From Sinonovacula constricta (taxonomy: Eukaryota; Mollusca; Bivalvia; Cardiida; Solecurtidae), in contig CM017565.1 in NCBI GenBank assembly GCA_007844125.1, forward strand, positions 11,094,450 through 11,158,449: DNA of 64,000 nt, given 5' to 3'. Shown piece after piece: positions 33,201-48,200 of the stretch (position 1 is the stretch's first letter; each line of letters opens with the position of its first letter). The notes below the pieces were generated by a model that did no database searches, was not told the origin of the DNA, and saw only the letters and a list, made by a program, of their open reading frames with translations. The position numbers and the translations under genes were made by a program.

Positions 33201-36200
33201 TATACAGCATCAGACGACTGGGCATCACAAACAACCGAAATGTCCAACTGTAAGAAGAGCATAAAATGACAATTAATGGAAGATATATAAGTGTTGTAGA
33301 AATACAAAAGTACAACCAGACCGTCAAAATGTAAGAAGAGCATGGTATTAAACTTAAGACAAATAGCTGTTTTAGAAATACGTGTATACAAAATATTGTC
33401 ATAATCAATTTATTATTGCATTATGGCAAAGTACAGGATGAAGGTTAATTCATACAAGACATAACATAACATTATTATCTAACATAGCACTCTGTTTATG
33501 GCTGAATCCTTTGATAGGTATTTTTTATCCTTATTTCTTTCTTTTTTGGATGGTCATATACAATGCAGGTGATATTTTATATATTTTGATGGAAACTTTA
33601 TTATGAACAAAATAAGTTACTGGTATTTTTTTTATCCTTTTTGTTACAAATTGTTATTCTCATGAACTATAAAATGAGTAAGGTGGTGATTAAAATAAAA
33701 TGACTTACCTCTCTGGTTTATTAATAGGATAAGGTATCACAACCAGCTGAGAATTTGGGATGACTTGGGTCCACTCCTTTCGTAACTGTTGCTAAAAAAA
33801 GGAATAAAGGTGTTGGGTTATGAGGGCAGTGTCAAACAAAGCCCTATTTTTCTGTGGCCTTCATGATAATCAGCCTCCTTGGCACAAATTGATCAGGCCT
33901 AAGAAAACAGTGTATCAGCCATCTCCTGCTTGATCAGGATCTGCACTATTTGCTACTGAGTCTCTTGCAATATGATGAAGACAAACATTAATTTGAATGT
34001 TTTGAATGAACTTTACATGAAACATGTAATCAAAAGATGTATAAGTGCAGTAACATATTGTTGTAAGAAACACATGAAAGTTTTGTGGAAAAAAGCAATA
34101 TTCTGTATCCCAGACCCAATTTCTACATAAAGGATCATTCTGCCAAAGCAGATTGGATATGTTAAAAAGGAAATGTGGCACACAAAAAGACATCACTAAT
34201 ACCAGAATGGAAAACTGTAAAGAATAGAACCCAAAGGCAACATGTACTAGACAATGAGCTCAGACTTTAACTGGTTTTGCTGTTTGTCACCAAATATCCT
34301 CATAAAATACAGAGTAAGAGACTTTTTCACTGACAGATGTGTTTGTTGGTATGCCAACTTCAATGATCTCTATAAAATTTGGTGTCTGTCCAAGACCAAA
34401 CAAACTGTACGGCAGTTGGAGAGGGAGGTAGGCAGACTGGGTCAGCTGGCTGGCTGAAATTAAACACACAGAATACATCAATCATAGCACAAGTACAATT
34501 TCAAGTGTGAACTAACAGTAACAGCCAAAAAGTGGTTACTTAGTTCCATTTAATGTATATTTTATTTCCATTTTGTCTCTGATTTCTGCACTAAAATGAC
34601 ACTTAATGGTTGGTCATACAGCACACATGTGTTTCAAAAACAACACTGTATGAAGTATAGAACATATTTTTGATGACTGAAAAAAATTATAATCAACTCA
34701 TTATAGGTATAACCTTTGAAAGTTAGTATTTAGTAAATAACACACTTACATGCTATGCTAGGTAAACATGTCCAGTTTAAATCAATTTCATCCCATGGCA
34801 TATAAAGAAAGCAAATTCAAGTTAAAAATACCTATTCTCTTCTGTTTATTCCCATTGAGGTCAGTTGTTGTATAGGTCAAGGCTGGACCTGGCTGGTTGA
34901 CACCGTATGGCTGGAGGTATGGAGAGATTATATACAACTTGTCAACTGTAGCAATACATACCAGAATAACATGTTAACTTCTATCTTATAAATATGAGTC
35001 TCACATTTTTTAAATCTGAATGAATACCATTTACATTAAAATTATTGCAAAGATACTTTTCCACCTGTATCACCATAATTTAGAGTTTCACTCAATAGAA
35101 ATTGTATTACAGTAACAAAATGTCATTTCCCTTACAAAACAATTTTTACTTAGTCTGGCTGACACTTATAAAATAACCTAGATTTAGCTGAATATTTATG
35201 TCCACTTCTGCAATGAGAAAAGAGTGCCCAAATCACTTATTATCCAAAGATGAAACATGAAAATATAGGCATACCAGTCGATTGTCTGGACAGTTATACT
35301 TGCACCTTCCACTAACAACTGAAACAGGAACAGAGGAAACATTCAAATGACATTCACAAGCAAGTGGTAAATGGAGTATTATAATTTCTACAAATAGGAG
35401 GAAAGTTAATTATTCATGACGAACAAAACAATTTTATTTTAATTTAATTACAACAATTCATATATTTGACAAATTGGTGAAATATGATTAACATTGTCAG
35501 TAACATTTAATGTTGACTGGAAGTACAGTAACATTTAATGTTGATTGGAAGTACAGTAACATTTAATGTTGACTGGAAGTACAGTAACATTTAATGTTGA
35601 CTGGAAGTACAGTAACATTTAATGTTGATTGGAAGTACAGTAACATTTAATGTTGATTGGAAGTACAGTAACATTTAGTGTTGACTGGAAGTACAGTAAC
35701 ATTTAATGTTGACTGGAAGTACAGTAACATTTAATGTTGACTGGAAATACAGTAACATTTAGTGTTGATTGGAAGTACAGTAACATTTAGTGTTGACTGG
35801 AAGTACAGTAACATTTAGTGTTGATTGGAAGTACAGTAACATTTAGTGTTGACTGAAAGTACAGTAACATTTAGTGTTGACTGGAAGTACAGTAACATTA
35901 AGTGTTGATTGGAAGTACAGTAACATTTAGTGTTGACTGGAAGTTCAGTAACATTTAATGTTGATTGGAAGTACAGTAACATTTAGTGTTGACTGGAAGT
36001 ACAGTAACATTTAGTGTTGATTGGAAGTACAGTAACATTTAATGTTGATTGGAAGTACAGTAACATTTAATGTTGATTGGAAGTACATTTAGTGTTGACT
36101 GGAAGTACAGTAACATTTAGTGTTGATTGGAAGTACAGTAACATTTAGTGTTGACTGGAAGTTCAGTAACATTTAATGTTGATTGGAAGTACAGTAACAT

Positions 36201-39200
36201 TTAATGTCGACTGGAAGTACAGTAACATTTAATGTTGACAGGAAGTACAGTAACTTTTAATGTTGATTGGAAGTACAGTAACATTTAATGTTGACTGGAA
36301 GTACAGTAACATTTAGTGTTGATTGGAAGTACAGTAACATTTAATGTTGATTGGAAGTACAGTAACATTTAATGTTGATTGGAAGTACAGTAACATTTAG
36401 TGTTGATTGGAAGTACAGTAACATTTAATGTTGATTGGAAGTACAGTAACATTTAATGTTGATTGGAACTACAGTAACATTTAGTGTTGACTGGAAGTAC
36501 AGTAACATTTAGTGTTGACTGGAAGTACAGTAACATTTAATGTTGATTGGAAGTACAGTAACATTTAGTGTTGACTGGAAGTACAGTAACATTTAATGTT
36601 GATTGGAAGTACAGTAACATTTAATGTTGATTGGAAGTACAGTAACATTTAGTGTTGACTGGAAGTACAGTAACATTTAATGTTGACTGGAAGTACAGTA
36701 ACACAGGAAGTACAGTAACATTTAATGTTGACTGGAAGTACAGTAACATTTAGTGTTGACTGGAAGTACAGTAACATTTAATGTTGACTGGAAGTACAGT
36801 AACACAGGAAGTACAGTAACATTTAGTGTTGACTGGAAGTACAGTAACATTTAGTGTTGATTGGAAGTACAGTAACATTTAGTGTTGACTGGAAGTACAG
36901 TAACATTTAGTGTTGATTGGAAGTACAGTAACATTTAGTGTTGACTGGAAGTACAGTAACATTTAGTGTTGACTGGAAGTACAGTAACATTTAATGTTGA
37001 TTGGAAGTACAGTAACATTTAATGTTGATTGGAAGTACAGTAACATTTAGTGTTGATTGGAAGTACAGTAACATTTAGTGTTGACTGGAAGTACAGTAAC
37101 ATTTAGTGTTGATTGGAAGTACAGTAACATTTAGTGTTGACTGGAAGTACAGTAACATTTAGTGTTGACTGGAAGTACAGTAACATTAAGTGTTGATTGG
37201 AAGTACAGTAACATTTAATGTTGACTGGAAGTACAGTAACATTTTATGTTGACTGGAAGTACAGTAACTTTTAATGTTGACTGAAAGTGTTTTCCATCAC
37301 GGTTGGAAATAAAAACTTAGGTTTCAGACAACACACACAAAAATCAATTCTGATGTTTAAGCCTGCTTTGCTCTACCCAGCAATACTATCCTTTTCTTGT
37401 GGCCATGTAAGTAGAGTTTTGTTGTTTTTTGTGTATCTTTATTTATAGGATGCATGACAGTAAGTTACTTGAATATTAAACTCTATTCTGCTCAACTCAA
37501 TCATTCAGACATAGGCAAATAAAGTAGATCTAGAACAACCAGCATCTCCTGGGAGCTGTCTGATCAGGATTTTCATTTGGATATTCGGCTCTAAGTCTTT
37601 CTCAATGCATTTTGTTAAATATGGAAGGATTTTTTGCAAATAACTAAAAATAGAACTGGTCAAGTAATAACCTAAGATGAATCGGATAACCTACCCAGAA
37701 CTTTGATAAAGCAAGCGTCATCTACAAACATTTGTTGCATCATTCCAATAATGGCCTCTCCCTGGCTGGTCACACTGCTCACCACTATGTCCAAAATACC
37801 CTGGAGAAGGAGAGAAAATAAAAATAGCCTTTGTTATGTTACATTTACAAATGAAATTTATAAAGCTTTTTTTTTTTGCCTAGAGCTATAAGCACAGGTA
37901 ACAAAACATATTGTTATTGACTCTGAAGAAAGTGCAGATCTTGATCAGACAGTGGAAGTGGATGACCTGGATTTTCACCATTTGCTAAGCCTGCTCTGCG
38001 GCCTACGAAATAAAAGTATGCTGCTGAATGTCATAAGTATGTTAACTGTCAGGACATGACAAGAAAAAGGTAAACTCATGGAACATTTACTATATAGGAT
38101 TATTTGTATTTTGGGTTTTACAGCACATCAACATATATAAAATTACGTTAATATGAAGTATTTGCAACATAAAGTATTGTTACATTAAAAAAGTAGTAAA
38201 ATAAATAAGCAGATACAAGAAGCACTGTTTTGAAACTGTATCAACAGTTGCTTACTGCCTAGCAATACTGTGCTACAATAATTATAATATTTTGCTTGGT
38301 TCTCTTAGGATACCTGTACTAGTTCCACATGTACAGGAGATGGCTAATTGAACATTATTGGAAAAAGGATTCCTTAGCATCTATGTAACATAAAAAATCT
38401 TTTACAATTTATCCCATTAAATAACTGATTCTGCCAGGTATTACTCACATCTTCATACAGATCAAAGAAGGCTGGCAGGAGAGCAATCTCTGTGTGTCCC
38501 TCTAGCATAGTGCCGAAGTCTACAAGAAATGTGCGAGAAAAGCCACTACATCCTGTGTCACATTCCTTGTTGTACAGGATCCGGGCAGTATGTAGGCTAC
38601 TGTACATGGGTGAAAAATGGTCAGTTGATAAAACATGTAGTGTTAAATATAATTTCCATCATAAATTAGCATATATCTAACATTGTTGGCAAATTGCCTC
38701 ACTGGTAGTTGGTGTTTGCAGTGATAAAAGTATATGTGAGGAGGGATTCATTCACATTTATATTAGCCCATTTAAATCATGTCATCATATTATATTTTTT
38801 TTTTTGTAAACATGATCAAGTACTTTTATTTGAACTCATACAAAGACTTATAAACATTATACACGGAGCATTTTTAAAAAACATTGAACTGCCATGTATA
38901 GGAATGGCTAATACAAGAAATAACCAAGTATAATATAATAGTGTTTTCATTGTGAACAATCAGTGATTCATTCTCGATGAAACTTCTTAAGACAAAACCT
39001 AAAAAGAGATAACATGGTTAGGGGCTGCAGTAGGAGAGGGACATTAGTCTTGGGCTTCACTACCCAATTCATAGCTGGATGTTGTTGAAATGTCCATAAC
39101 ATGATTTATATAAGAAACACAGCAATACTATATTTCTGATAAACCACACCGTATCTTACCTGGTAGCATTGCCCAGGACTGCCAGCAGGTCCGGATACCC

Positions 39201-42200
39201 GTCAAGGTTAAAGTCGCCTACACGGAGGCTGATAGGAAGATTCAGGTGGGCAGGGCCACCTGCCTTGGATGGTGGGATGAAGTTCCAGGTTTGAGAGCCA
39301 TATGTCAGCACCACTGGAAGCTGGATCCACTGGGACATAACAGTTATCTGTTTATTTTGAGTACCACTGAGAATATGAAATATGAGTACAAAGACAAGAA
39401 AATGACAAAATAATGAAGTGTGATGACACACAAATAATGCAGTAACATGACAAAGTAAATGCCAAATAATTCTGTTCCATGCTAAAACATAAGTAACATC
39501 TTTTATAAACTATGCACTGGCTAGGTCCTTGGCTCGCTTTGGCATCCACTAATACAAGTTTCCTAGTTCCCAAACAATTTGTCATGGATGATGCACCCTA
39601 TAGGTCTATTACTTGTTTTGTTTTAGTTACAAAGCACCAACACGTTATACAGCCCCAGACTTTAATTATCTCTAATGTAGGTAAGTTTCAGCTATTGGAA
39701 CCCTAAAGTGCCACTGCCTGTATCTTTCTCTCTAATATAAGCCAACAAGTTTCAGCATTTTATAAATAAATCATTTAAATATGGCTTTGTATTTCAGTGT
39801 GAACATTTTGACATTGGTGCAGCAGTGTATTTACCCACTTGACCTCTAGGTTCTTTACAAAAACATACCAAAATGCAAATTTATAATATTTGTTCACAAA
39901 ACATCAACGATACAGAGGGTATGGGTCAATTTCGGTGAATGATTTATTTCACATGTGGTCATAGAAAAATGTATTTCCATGAGTGACACAGCACTTCATG
40001 AACATTTGCTGACAACTTATATAAGTAGTAGATGCAAGGAAAAATACTTGAATACATTTCTTCTCACAAATTTGTCAGGAATTAACAGAGTTCACATTCA
40101 CATCTAAATGAATATAGTTCTTGCACTCATCTTGTACACAGCATGTCCATATCACATCTGGGTCTGAAACCTACTGCAGTATAGATACATGTTAACTAAG
40201 AATACAAAATGCACATGCTAGTAAATTCTATGTGAACGCTAAGAATCATGAGGCCCCCATTCATAAACGCACAGTAACTAATATCCGATATAAAGTAACT
40301 TTACTTAAAAAACTGTATTTTAAGTCACCCTATTGCTTAAATTGTCTATACTTATTCTAAGAATAGCATTCATTAAAATAACAACAAAAATATATTAAAT
40401 ATCCAGTTAACTATGTACTTCCTTCTTTTTAAATCTTTACGTGGTAAGTTTACTTTTCATTTATGCTTTGAATTAAATTAGAATTAATATTTAACAAAAG
40501 TAAAATATGAGTAAACATCTTCAAAATGCTGGAGTCCTCGACTGAGACTGATCCCAATGCCCCAGAAAATCTTGTGCATGCACCAGAAAATTGTGTGCAA
40601 AATGGAATGCACAGGAAAATTGTGTGGAAAAAACACTGTGCACTGTGGGAAATATACTTAAATAATGAATTAAACATATACCCATTAATAATACAATTAT
40701 TAAAACACATTTTCTACAAGATAATCGTTTTCTTAAAACTACACATCTCCCATAACATGGAGATTTAACAGAACACAGAGTACACTTACTGCATAAAGAA
40801 AAATTGCTACCCTGTCAAGGTTGCTCATCTACATAGACAATAATAAAATTATATTCAAAATAAAAATATCTTTACAAAACATCAAATGATTTCTGGGAGA
40901 CAACAAAGTGGCTACACAACTTATAACATGAATCCCGAGGATATAGGATCACTTACCTAGTAATAATGATGATGTAAACAAAAGAATTAGCAGAAACTCA
41001 TGATAATCAAAGTAAGATGAGATGCAGTTTGCCAATTTACTTCAATCACTCTTATAAGATTGGTTGTTCTGTCCAGTAAACAAGAGCAACAGACTTTATC
41101 CTTGTGCTTATGCTAATAATCAGCTGTTAAACTTAATGTGAAATTCCAAATGTGAATAGAAAATATTTTTTTTTTAAAGAAAACAACATTTGTTATAATA
41201 CACCTTACAAAAATGTCATAAACACAGGCATCAAATTGGCTTGTTTTGTAACTTAAAGTAAAAAAAAACTACAGAAAGAATAAGTACAGAGGTCAAATAT
41301 TTGTGCTTGTGTGATCTTACAAAATACCCTTAGTATATTTAGCTATTTTAAACTGGATTAAAATTTCCTTTACTTTATTAGCAATAAACAATAAACTAAA
41401 AATTTTCTGTCTAAAATGTGACTATTTCATGAAACATCAACACTCCAAACATATTATATGTCTTTAGGTATGAATTATTTACCTGGTCCAAATAATACAG
41501 AAGTATGGCACTTTGGGTACACTCGTCATCAAAACAGACAGGTACAAGAACATCAACCTTCGTGTCACCATCTGTAATGAAAGCATGGTCAGTATTCTTT
41601 AAACTTGCTAAGCATGAATTGATCATGTGTTACTCAATAAGCTTAGATCCAGATCAGCCAGCTCCCACTAGGAGTGTCTGCTTCTATGTCTATCAATATG
41701 TATTGTTACCTTTAAAACAGATAAATTAGAAGTTAAAATGGGGATTTAATAAATATAAAGTAAGGGTTATTTTTCTGAACTGATGTTACAATAGACATGC
41801 ATGGACTTTTTGGTTTATTGCAGCTTCTATTGGTAAGGGCCTCTATAGGGGAACATCTTCATTCTGCAGCAAAGCAGGAAGGCCAATGTTTACAGTGAAA
41901 TCATGCTATGGACAAAACCTACTGAAGTCAGCAAAATGTAAACAGCCAGGTAAATTTGGCCTACAGATGTAAATTGATTACAGCACAACTAACAGAAGTC
42001 AGCAATACATAAAATGTCATGAAACTTTGGCTTACATATTAAGCTGATTACAGTAAGACTTCCTGAAATCAGTAAATGTTTATTGTCAGTAAAACTTTGA
42101 CCTAAAGATATAAATATATGTACTACAAGACTTACCAAAGTCAGCAAATGTAAACTGTCCAACCACCTTGATTGATTTATTCTGAAACACCAGCTTCACA

Positions 42201-45200
42201 GGACTTCCTGACAGGGTTAATGTGCCCTCCTGTAAACATGGGAAAAGGTTCATATGTCTACAAAATCTGAAACTCCTTCTCCATACAAACAACAATTATT
42301 TCAAGATTCAATGACTTTTGTGCTGTCTACAAATAAATCAAATAAATTAAAATTCAATTTGATCTTACTTTCTTTGATTTCATTCAAAACTATAATAAGG
42401 AAAACTTTACATTAATAACAGAGTTTATGACTTGAAACATGTTTTTAGTTTTCTTGAATATATTTCACAAAGTATATTACCTTATTGTACCAATATTCCA
42501 GTTGAATAATTCCATCTTTGGTGGACACGACACACATATCTGAAGAAAGGCACAACTGAATGAATACAATATCAAAATAATATTCAGGAAACAAAAACTG
42601 TTAAAACTGTACAACAGATTTTGAAAAGCACATTATAATATTATTTTTTAAACAATAATTTTACTATTAACAACAAAAAACAAGTTGGAATATGGTTTCC
42701 TTGCAAGTCCCTTTTAAAATTTTGGTGGAAAGTTATGATTTTAAGGATTATTATTATATTATTATAGTAACAATCACCCCTTAATGCATCTTTACCTGCA
42801 GTGAGATCATTGTTAAGGTCTATGAAAGCACTTGACTGCGGCACATGTAACGGAGGTAGATTATCACCGGGTACTGCCTGTGTTGTGTAATTACGGTCTG
42901 AGCTGAAAACACAATCTAGTAAATTAATACTAGAGATGGTACAGGTTACCCTCTTCATATGCAGGTTAACCTGTTATAAATTTTGTAACCAGTTAATCAG
43001 TAGTAATACTAATATACAGAATTTCTTGCGGTAACATTAATGTTTTTATTCACTGTGAAGTGACTTCCCCATTCCTTTCCTTACATCGGCTAATTTGTGA
43101 GTAAATTGCAGCATGATGTCACCTTCAGGTGTAATAAACTGTGTTAACACAGCCAATCATTATCACATGAGTGTCTCACCACCTACTTCCTCCCTATCTA
43201 AAGCTATGTCCTATACAGGTTGCTTTGCTGTAGAGTGCTTTGGTTACAGAAAAAAAAAACAACGGCCAACCAGTCTTGCCCTTATATTTACTTAAGCATT
43301 ATTAAGGGAGCCATTCCACTTCCATTTTTTAACGACTTTGGTATACCACAGCCCGTACTCAAACCTGGGGCCTCCCGTACTTGGAATCCATGCACAAGCA
43401 GGTCCGGTATTGTAAAGCATTTACCATTTTTTATATTTACCATTAAATACAATGAAACCAATATATATATTTGTTATCATGATGTTATTATTATATCAAG
43501 TAAATGTCATTACTTTAGACTTTTAATATTTAACTATAACTACATGTACATTGTTTTGCTTTTAACATTGTACTGGCAAAGCTTTGTGAAGACAATCTCT
43601 CATTATTTGTATCTCAACAGGAAGCACAATGAAGAATATACCTCAATCTTAGTACTGATATAATGTTATTGTTCAGGATTATCAGTCAGACATTCAAAAA
43701 ACTGGTAAGTACGTTCATAACCTTTACCATACCTAATTAATACTAAAACCATTTTTAAATAAGCGCAGTTTTAGTATTATTGTAGTATATAATTCAGTGC
43801 TATCCAAATCACTATTTTAATCTCTAACTTGGAAAAGGTGTCTTTAATAGTATTGCCCAAGGATTTACATCTTGTCAGGTTTGGGTAATTATGTTCACAA
43901 AAGCAGCATAACACAAAGACTTGACAGAAAAATCTTCAAAGGAATGCTTGGGTTATAAATGCAATCAGTCTTCTACTCCAGTGTTATGTATTAATGAGAA
44001 TATTAAAACAAAGATCAAGCATCCAGCGTCATCACTATAAATTATGCAAAGTACCCAGTAAATGGAGATCACAGGATGTTACTAAGTCTTTACTGATCTG
44101 AAAATTTCTGTATAAATTTCCTATTTAAAATCCTTTATGACCAAGTGCAATAAAACATAAACTATGCCCTGTAAAATAAATAAAATGATATCTACCTTTA
44201 TTTTGTTAATGAAAATCTAATTTATAAATAAGTTTAATGAAAAAAGAGACACTTAAATGATCCATGGCATGTGTACGTCTTTGTATAAGAAACCTTACCT
44301 AAAGAGCCAGTAAGACCTTTTTCCTGGTTCAACCTCTGCCAATAAATCAGGGATCATGTCTGCATTTACACTGTAACAGTAACAATATACAGGGTAGAGT
44401 GTATGAAGATTCAGTTAACTGAAATTAAATCTTAATTGATAAGGCTTGGCCAAATACAGTAGAGCCATACCAGTCACCTTTTGATGGGAACTGTCTGAAT
44501 AGAATTTGCAGTAGTCACTGACAAGACTCCATATGACTCTCATAAGACTGGATAAATATAAAACATGATTAATGGTCATACAGCAATTAACATAATTAAT
44601 AAATCCTCCATTTTTATATTAGTTATGCAAAAATATTTATTAAATACCAAATTAATTTTAGTTGGTTTCATTCCAAAATAATACTTACTCTAGAAGCAAC
44701 GGTTGGTCAACCAGGTCAGGTAAATCCAGCTTACCTATAACAGAATTTATCAATATACATATAGTGATTCTTATAAGTACTTCATCCCGAAAGAAAAAAT
44801 CAAAAGCTGAAACAGCCACAGTGGTGTCATGCAATAGAACAAATAAAACAGGTGTCGAAAGCTGAACATGATGAAACATGTATAATGGCAAATGAAGAAG
44901 ACCAAAGTGATCAGCATAACCTAATATGTACTCTAAGGATGTCATTTTTTGCAATCGATATATAGACATGTTAACAAAGAAAAGACAGACAGTTGAGGTG
45001 TAATAATAATAATTATCTTTCCTGTATGTTTGCCCTAGAAAAAATTATATGCATTTTTGATTATTTTAAATGACAAAAAAATGTTTCTAAATTCTTTCAA
45101 AGTGACTAAATTTAATTATCCTAGATCTATGTGTTTTCTAGCATTATCCCATTATAGTTACTGTATCACTTTTTTCGGAAATCATAAATTGAAATAACAA

Positions 45201-48200
45201 ATAGCATGTAAGAGTCTGGCTTCTGCTTTCATATGCATTCAAATTCCATTAAGTTAACTTTAATCAATAGGCATTCACAATTAAATTAATACTGAAAGAC
45301 TAAAATGAAGAACTTAAATACATTGTGATTTTTATAATATTGAATGAGCAAGTTTTTAGTGCAGAAAGGATTCTCTTTCATTAATCCTTACTATTGTGAA
45401 ATTATCAAATGCCTTCTTACACTTTCATAGAAAGGTACAAAACATGCGAGTACAAAATTCATTTTACATATGCCACAGGGTCAAAATGTTGGCCTAACCT
45501 GATTTTATGGCTGTAAAAGTGTTTGTTTGGATAAGCTGTTCTTAGTCTTTGTTTCTGTTTTCATGAAATGCATCAATATTTCCACATTGACAACTTGTAA
45601 TTTACGGATATGTCAACATTATAAATCGACAACTAGGCCAGACACATTTCACAATAACCTCTTTTTGTAAATACAAGCAATCACTAAGATTCCTCAATAT
45701 ACCACACACACCCATGTAGGTTGTTGATTCTATTGTATAGTTTACATTTCCAGCCTGCTTCAGAATCATCAAAACAGCTACCTCTCTTCCCGCCATTTCT
45801 GTGTTGTTTACAGTTGGTCTCAATGAGATTCCCATGATATTTTATGCAGATGATTCCATTATGGCACACTAGATTTGATTATTCTTGCTTGAGCTTGTGA
45901 TCCCACTCTTTTGTTTTTACCATTTCCGCTATCCCTAAGCTAGGGAATTTGAACAGGTACAAAGACCAACTTTAATAATAAAGATATTGTGCTACATGTT
46001 TTCCAGCATACATCTGCTGCAACACCTACCACCCCTAACATATATTAGGTCTATTATTTCATCAAAGCATTTCTAAATGTTACTGCCTTCCACATTAAAA
46101 TAATCCAAAATTTCAGTACAAGTTTATCACTTTACTTTGCAATTACAGCAACAATCAATATCAGTTAAATTGGAAAGGTTATGGTTAGAAAACAACATCA
46201 ATAATTCTGGCAGCTATGACACCAACTCCTGCGAACTACTTCTTGATGCTGCGTAGTTTGGTACAAAAAGTAATCACTGCATGATCCCTATATGCCCTAG
46301 AGCTTCGCTTGATGTCACAAAAACAAGGCTTCACTTGTTTGTTAATGCCTGTACAGTGGCACCATTGTAATTTTTTTTAAAATTTGAAGAGTTGACGTTA
46401 TACCGACTATAAACAAAAATTCTATATCATTAGTTTTTTAAAGGTTCTTATTTAAATTGTAAGTATTTTTATTAATTACAACAGCCCTCTTTTTACTGTG
46501 AGTTGTTATTTAGTCTTGTTAATTACTCACTAAATCCATGCCTCAAACATGTGTTACAGTATCAAACAAGAAGAAAACTTGAGTTTAATTGACCTGAGCA
46601 TGTTGTTGGTCACAATAATAAATTGGTGTCACATGTTTGTTTTGAAGTGGTAATTTTTAAAATATACATATATTTACAAAGTCTCATTGGACCCTTGTTA
46701 TTATTTTATACTGTTAAACACACCAGCATTGAAATTAGCATCATTTCCCCAGAATATCTGAAGAGACACAGTCTGCTGTCCTGGCTTCTTGGTGACGACC
46801 AGGAGATCCATCTGCACATCGCCATCGAAGTCTGCAGGAACAATGCTTGTGATGTAGGAGCCACTGGGCAGGGAGGAGTTACTCAGTAAGGTCTCAACCT
46901 TGTAGGCTTTCTCCAACTCACCAGCAAAGTAGACCAGTACAGATTGACCTGAAAAAAGCATTTAAGACACTTTATTATGAAGTTGAAATAATTTGTTTTC
47001 TGAGCTGCAGAGACTATGACCGTTTGATCAAAGAGTAAAATGTTAAAATTCTTAATACTACTTCATACCAATGTAACAACTGAAGTTTTCAGGAACTGGT
47101 ATATTTTATACTTGTCTCTGACTCTGATAGTAGTTTCCTAACCATTTTCTGTGTCCTTATTTTGCAAATGAATCACTAATAACAGACAAATGGGCACATT
47201 GGCCTTGGTGATTTTATTATTCCTTGCAGATTTTATTGTGACATTGGATACAATTATAGCGTAATCGCACACACACACATGTCATTACCATAAAATATTA
47301 AAATAAATATAGACCAATGATGCCTAACTACATACAAAAGAAAGGAGAGAGTTGCAGTTACTGCAGCATTGACAAATCAAAAGAGCTGGAAGCTGGAATT
47401 ATAAAAAAAGGAATTATAAAATAGGCAATGCTAAGTCAAGCATCCTTTGCGGACCTACAGTGTGGAACTATTAAACAGACTTTGCTACAGACAAAGATAA
47501 TTTGAGTAAGGTTGGAAATCATTAAAAAAAAAACATTGTATTAGAAGGTGGTACATGATTCTGACAGAATGCTTATATTAAATATAACTGATAACATCTT
47601 AACTATCGTTTAGGGAGTTTAGGTATATATCTGCATAATCACAAGCAACTGTGGTTTCAACCCCATGAAGAATCACCAACTTAGACTCAAAATCTATCCT
47701 AAGAACATGCTGCATGTAATTAATATGGCTGGAAGTAAACATTATGTAAAAGTAGTAATGTACATAAAAAATTAACAAAAACACAAGTTTGCATTAAAGA
47801 GATAAATGTATGAAACAATAACACTGCTGAATACACAATGAACATGTATATTTGTGCATTGTGCTACTAAAACTATCACTGACTTTAATTGATACTCTTT
47901 ACTTTACAATATATTATTGTTTCTATTTAAAAGTGAATTTGTCTTCTTCTTGCAAATATAGATTTTTTATAAAAATAAATGGTTTTCGTGACAGTTGATA
48001 CCATCTCATTTTGTGCATGAATAGTAAATAAATTGCCATCCATATACACTTTTAAAACATAGTTTCCATATTTAACTAATTTAAACAAGTTTAAGTCATT
48101 CATGTTTTAAGATATATTGTCAATTTAATGCGCATTCATGGAAAAATCTCCCTCCCTGGCACACCAATCTCTCTTTTGCAACCATAGGAAGATCACATGT

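Noticed and set aside
33915..34196. 93-codon minus-strand frame in an ITFG1 intron
   Set aside because: It lies between ITFG1 exons 14 and 15, whose phases join without it; no homology recognised.
30738..37290. CRISPR-like regular arrays
   Set aside because: Units are contiguous with no unique spacers, the host is eukaryotic and the arrays are intronic. They are minisatellites.
45602..45869. Minus-strand frames in ITFG1 intron 2
   Set aside because: Exons 2 and 3 join in phase without it and the reading does not match ITFG1.
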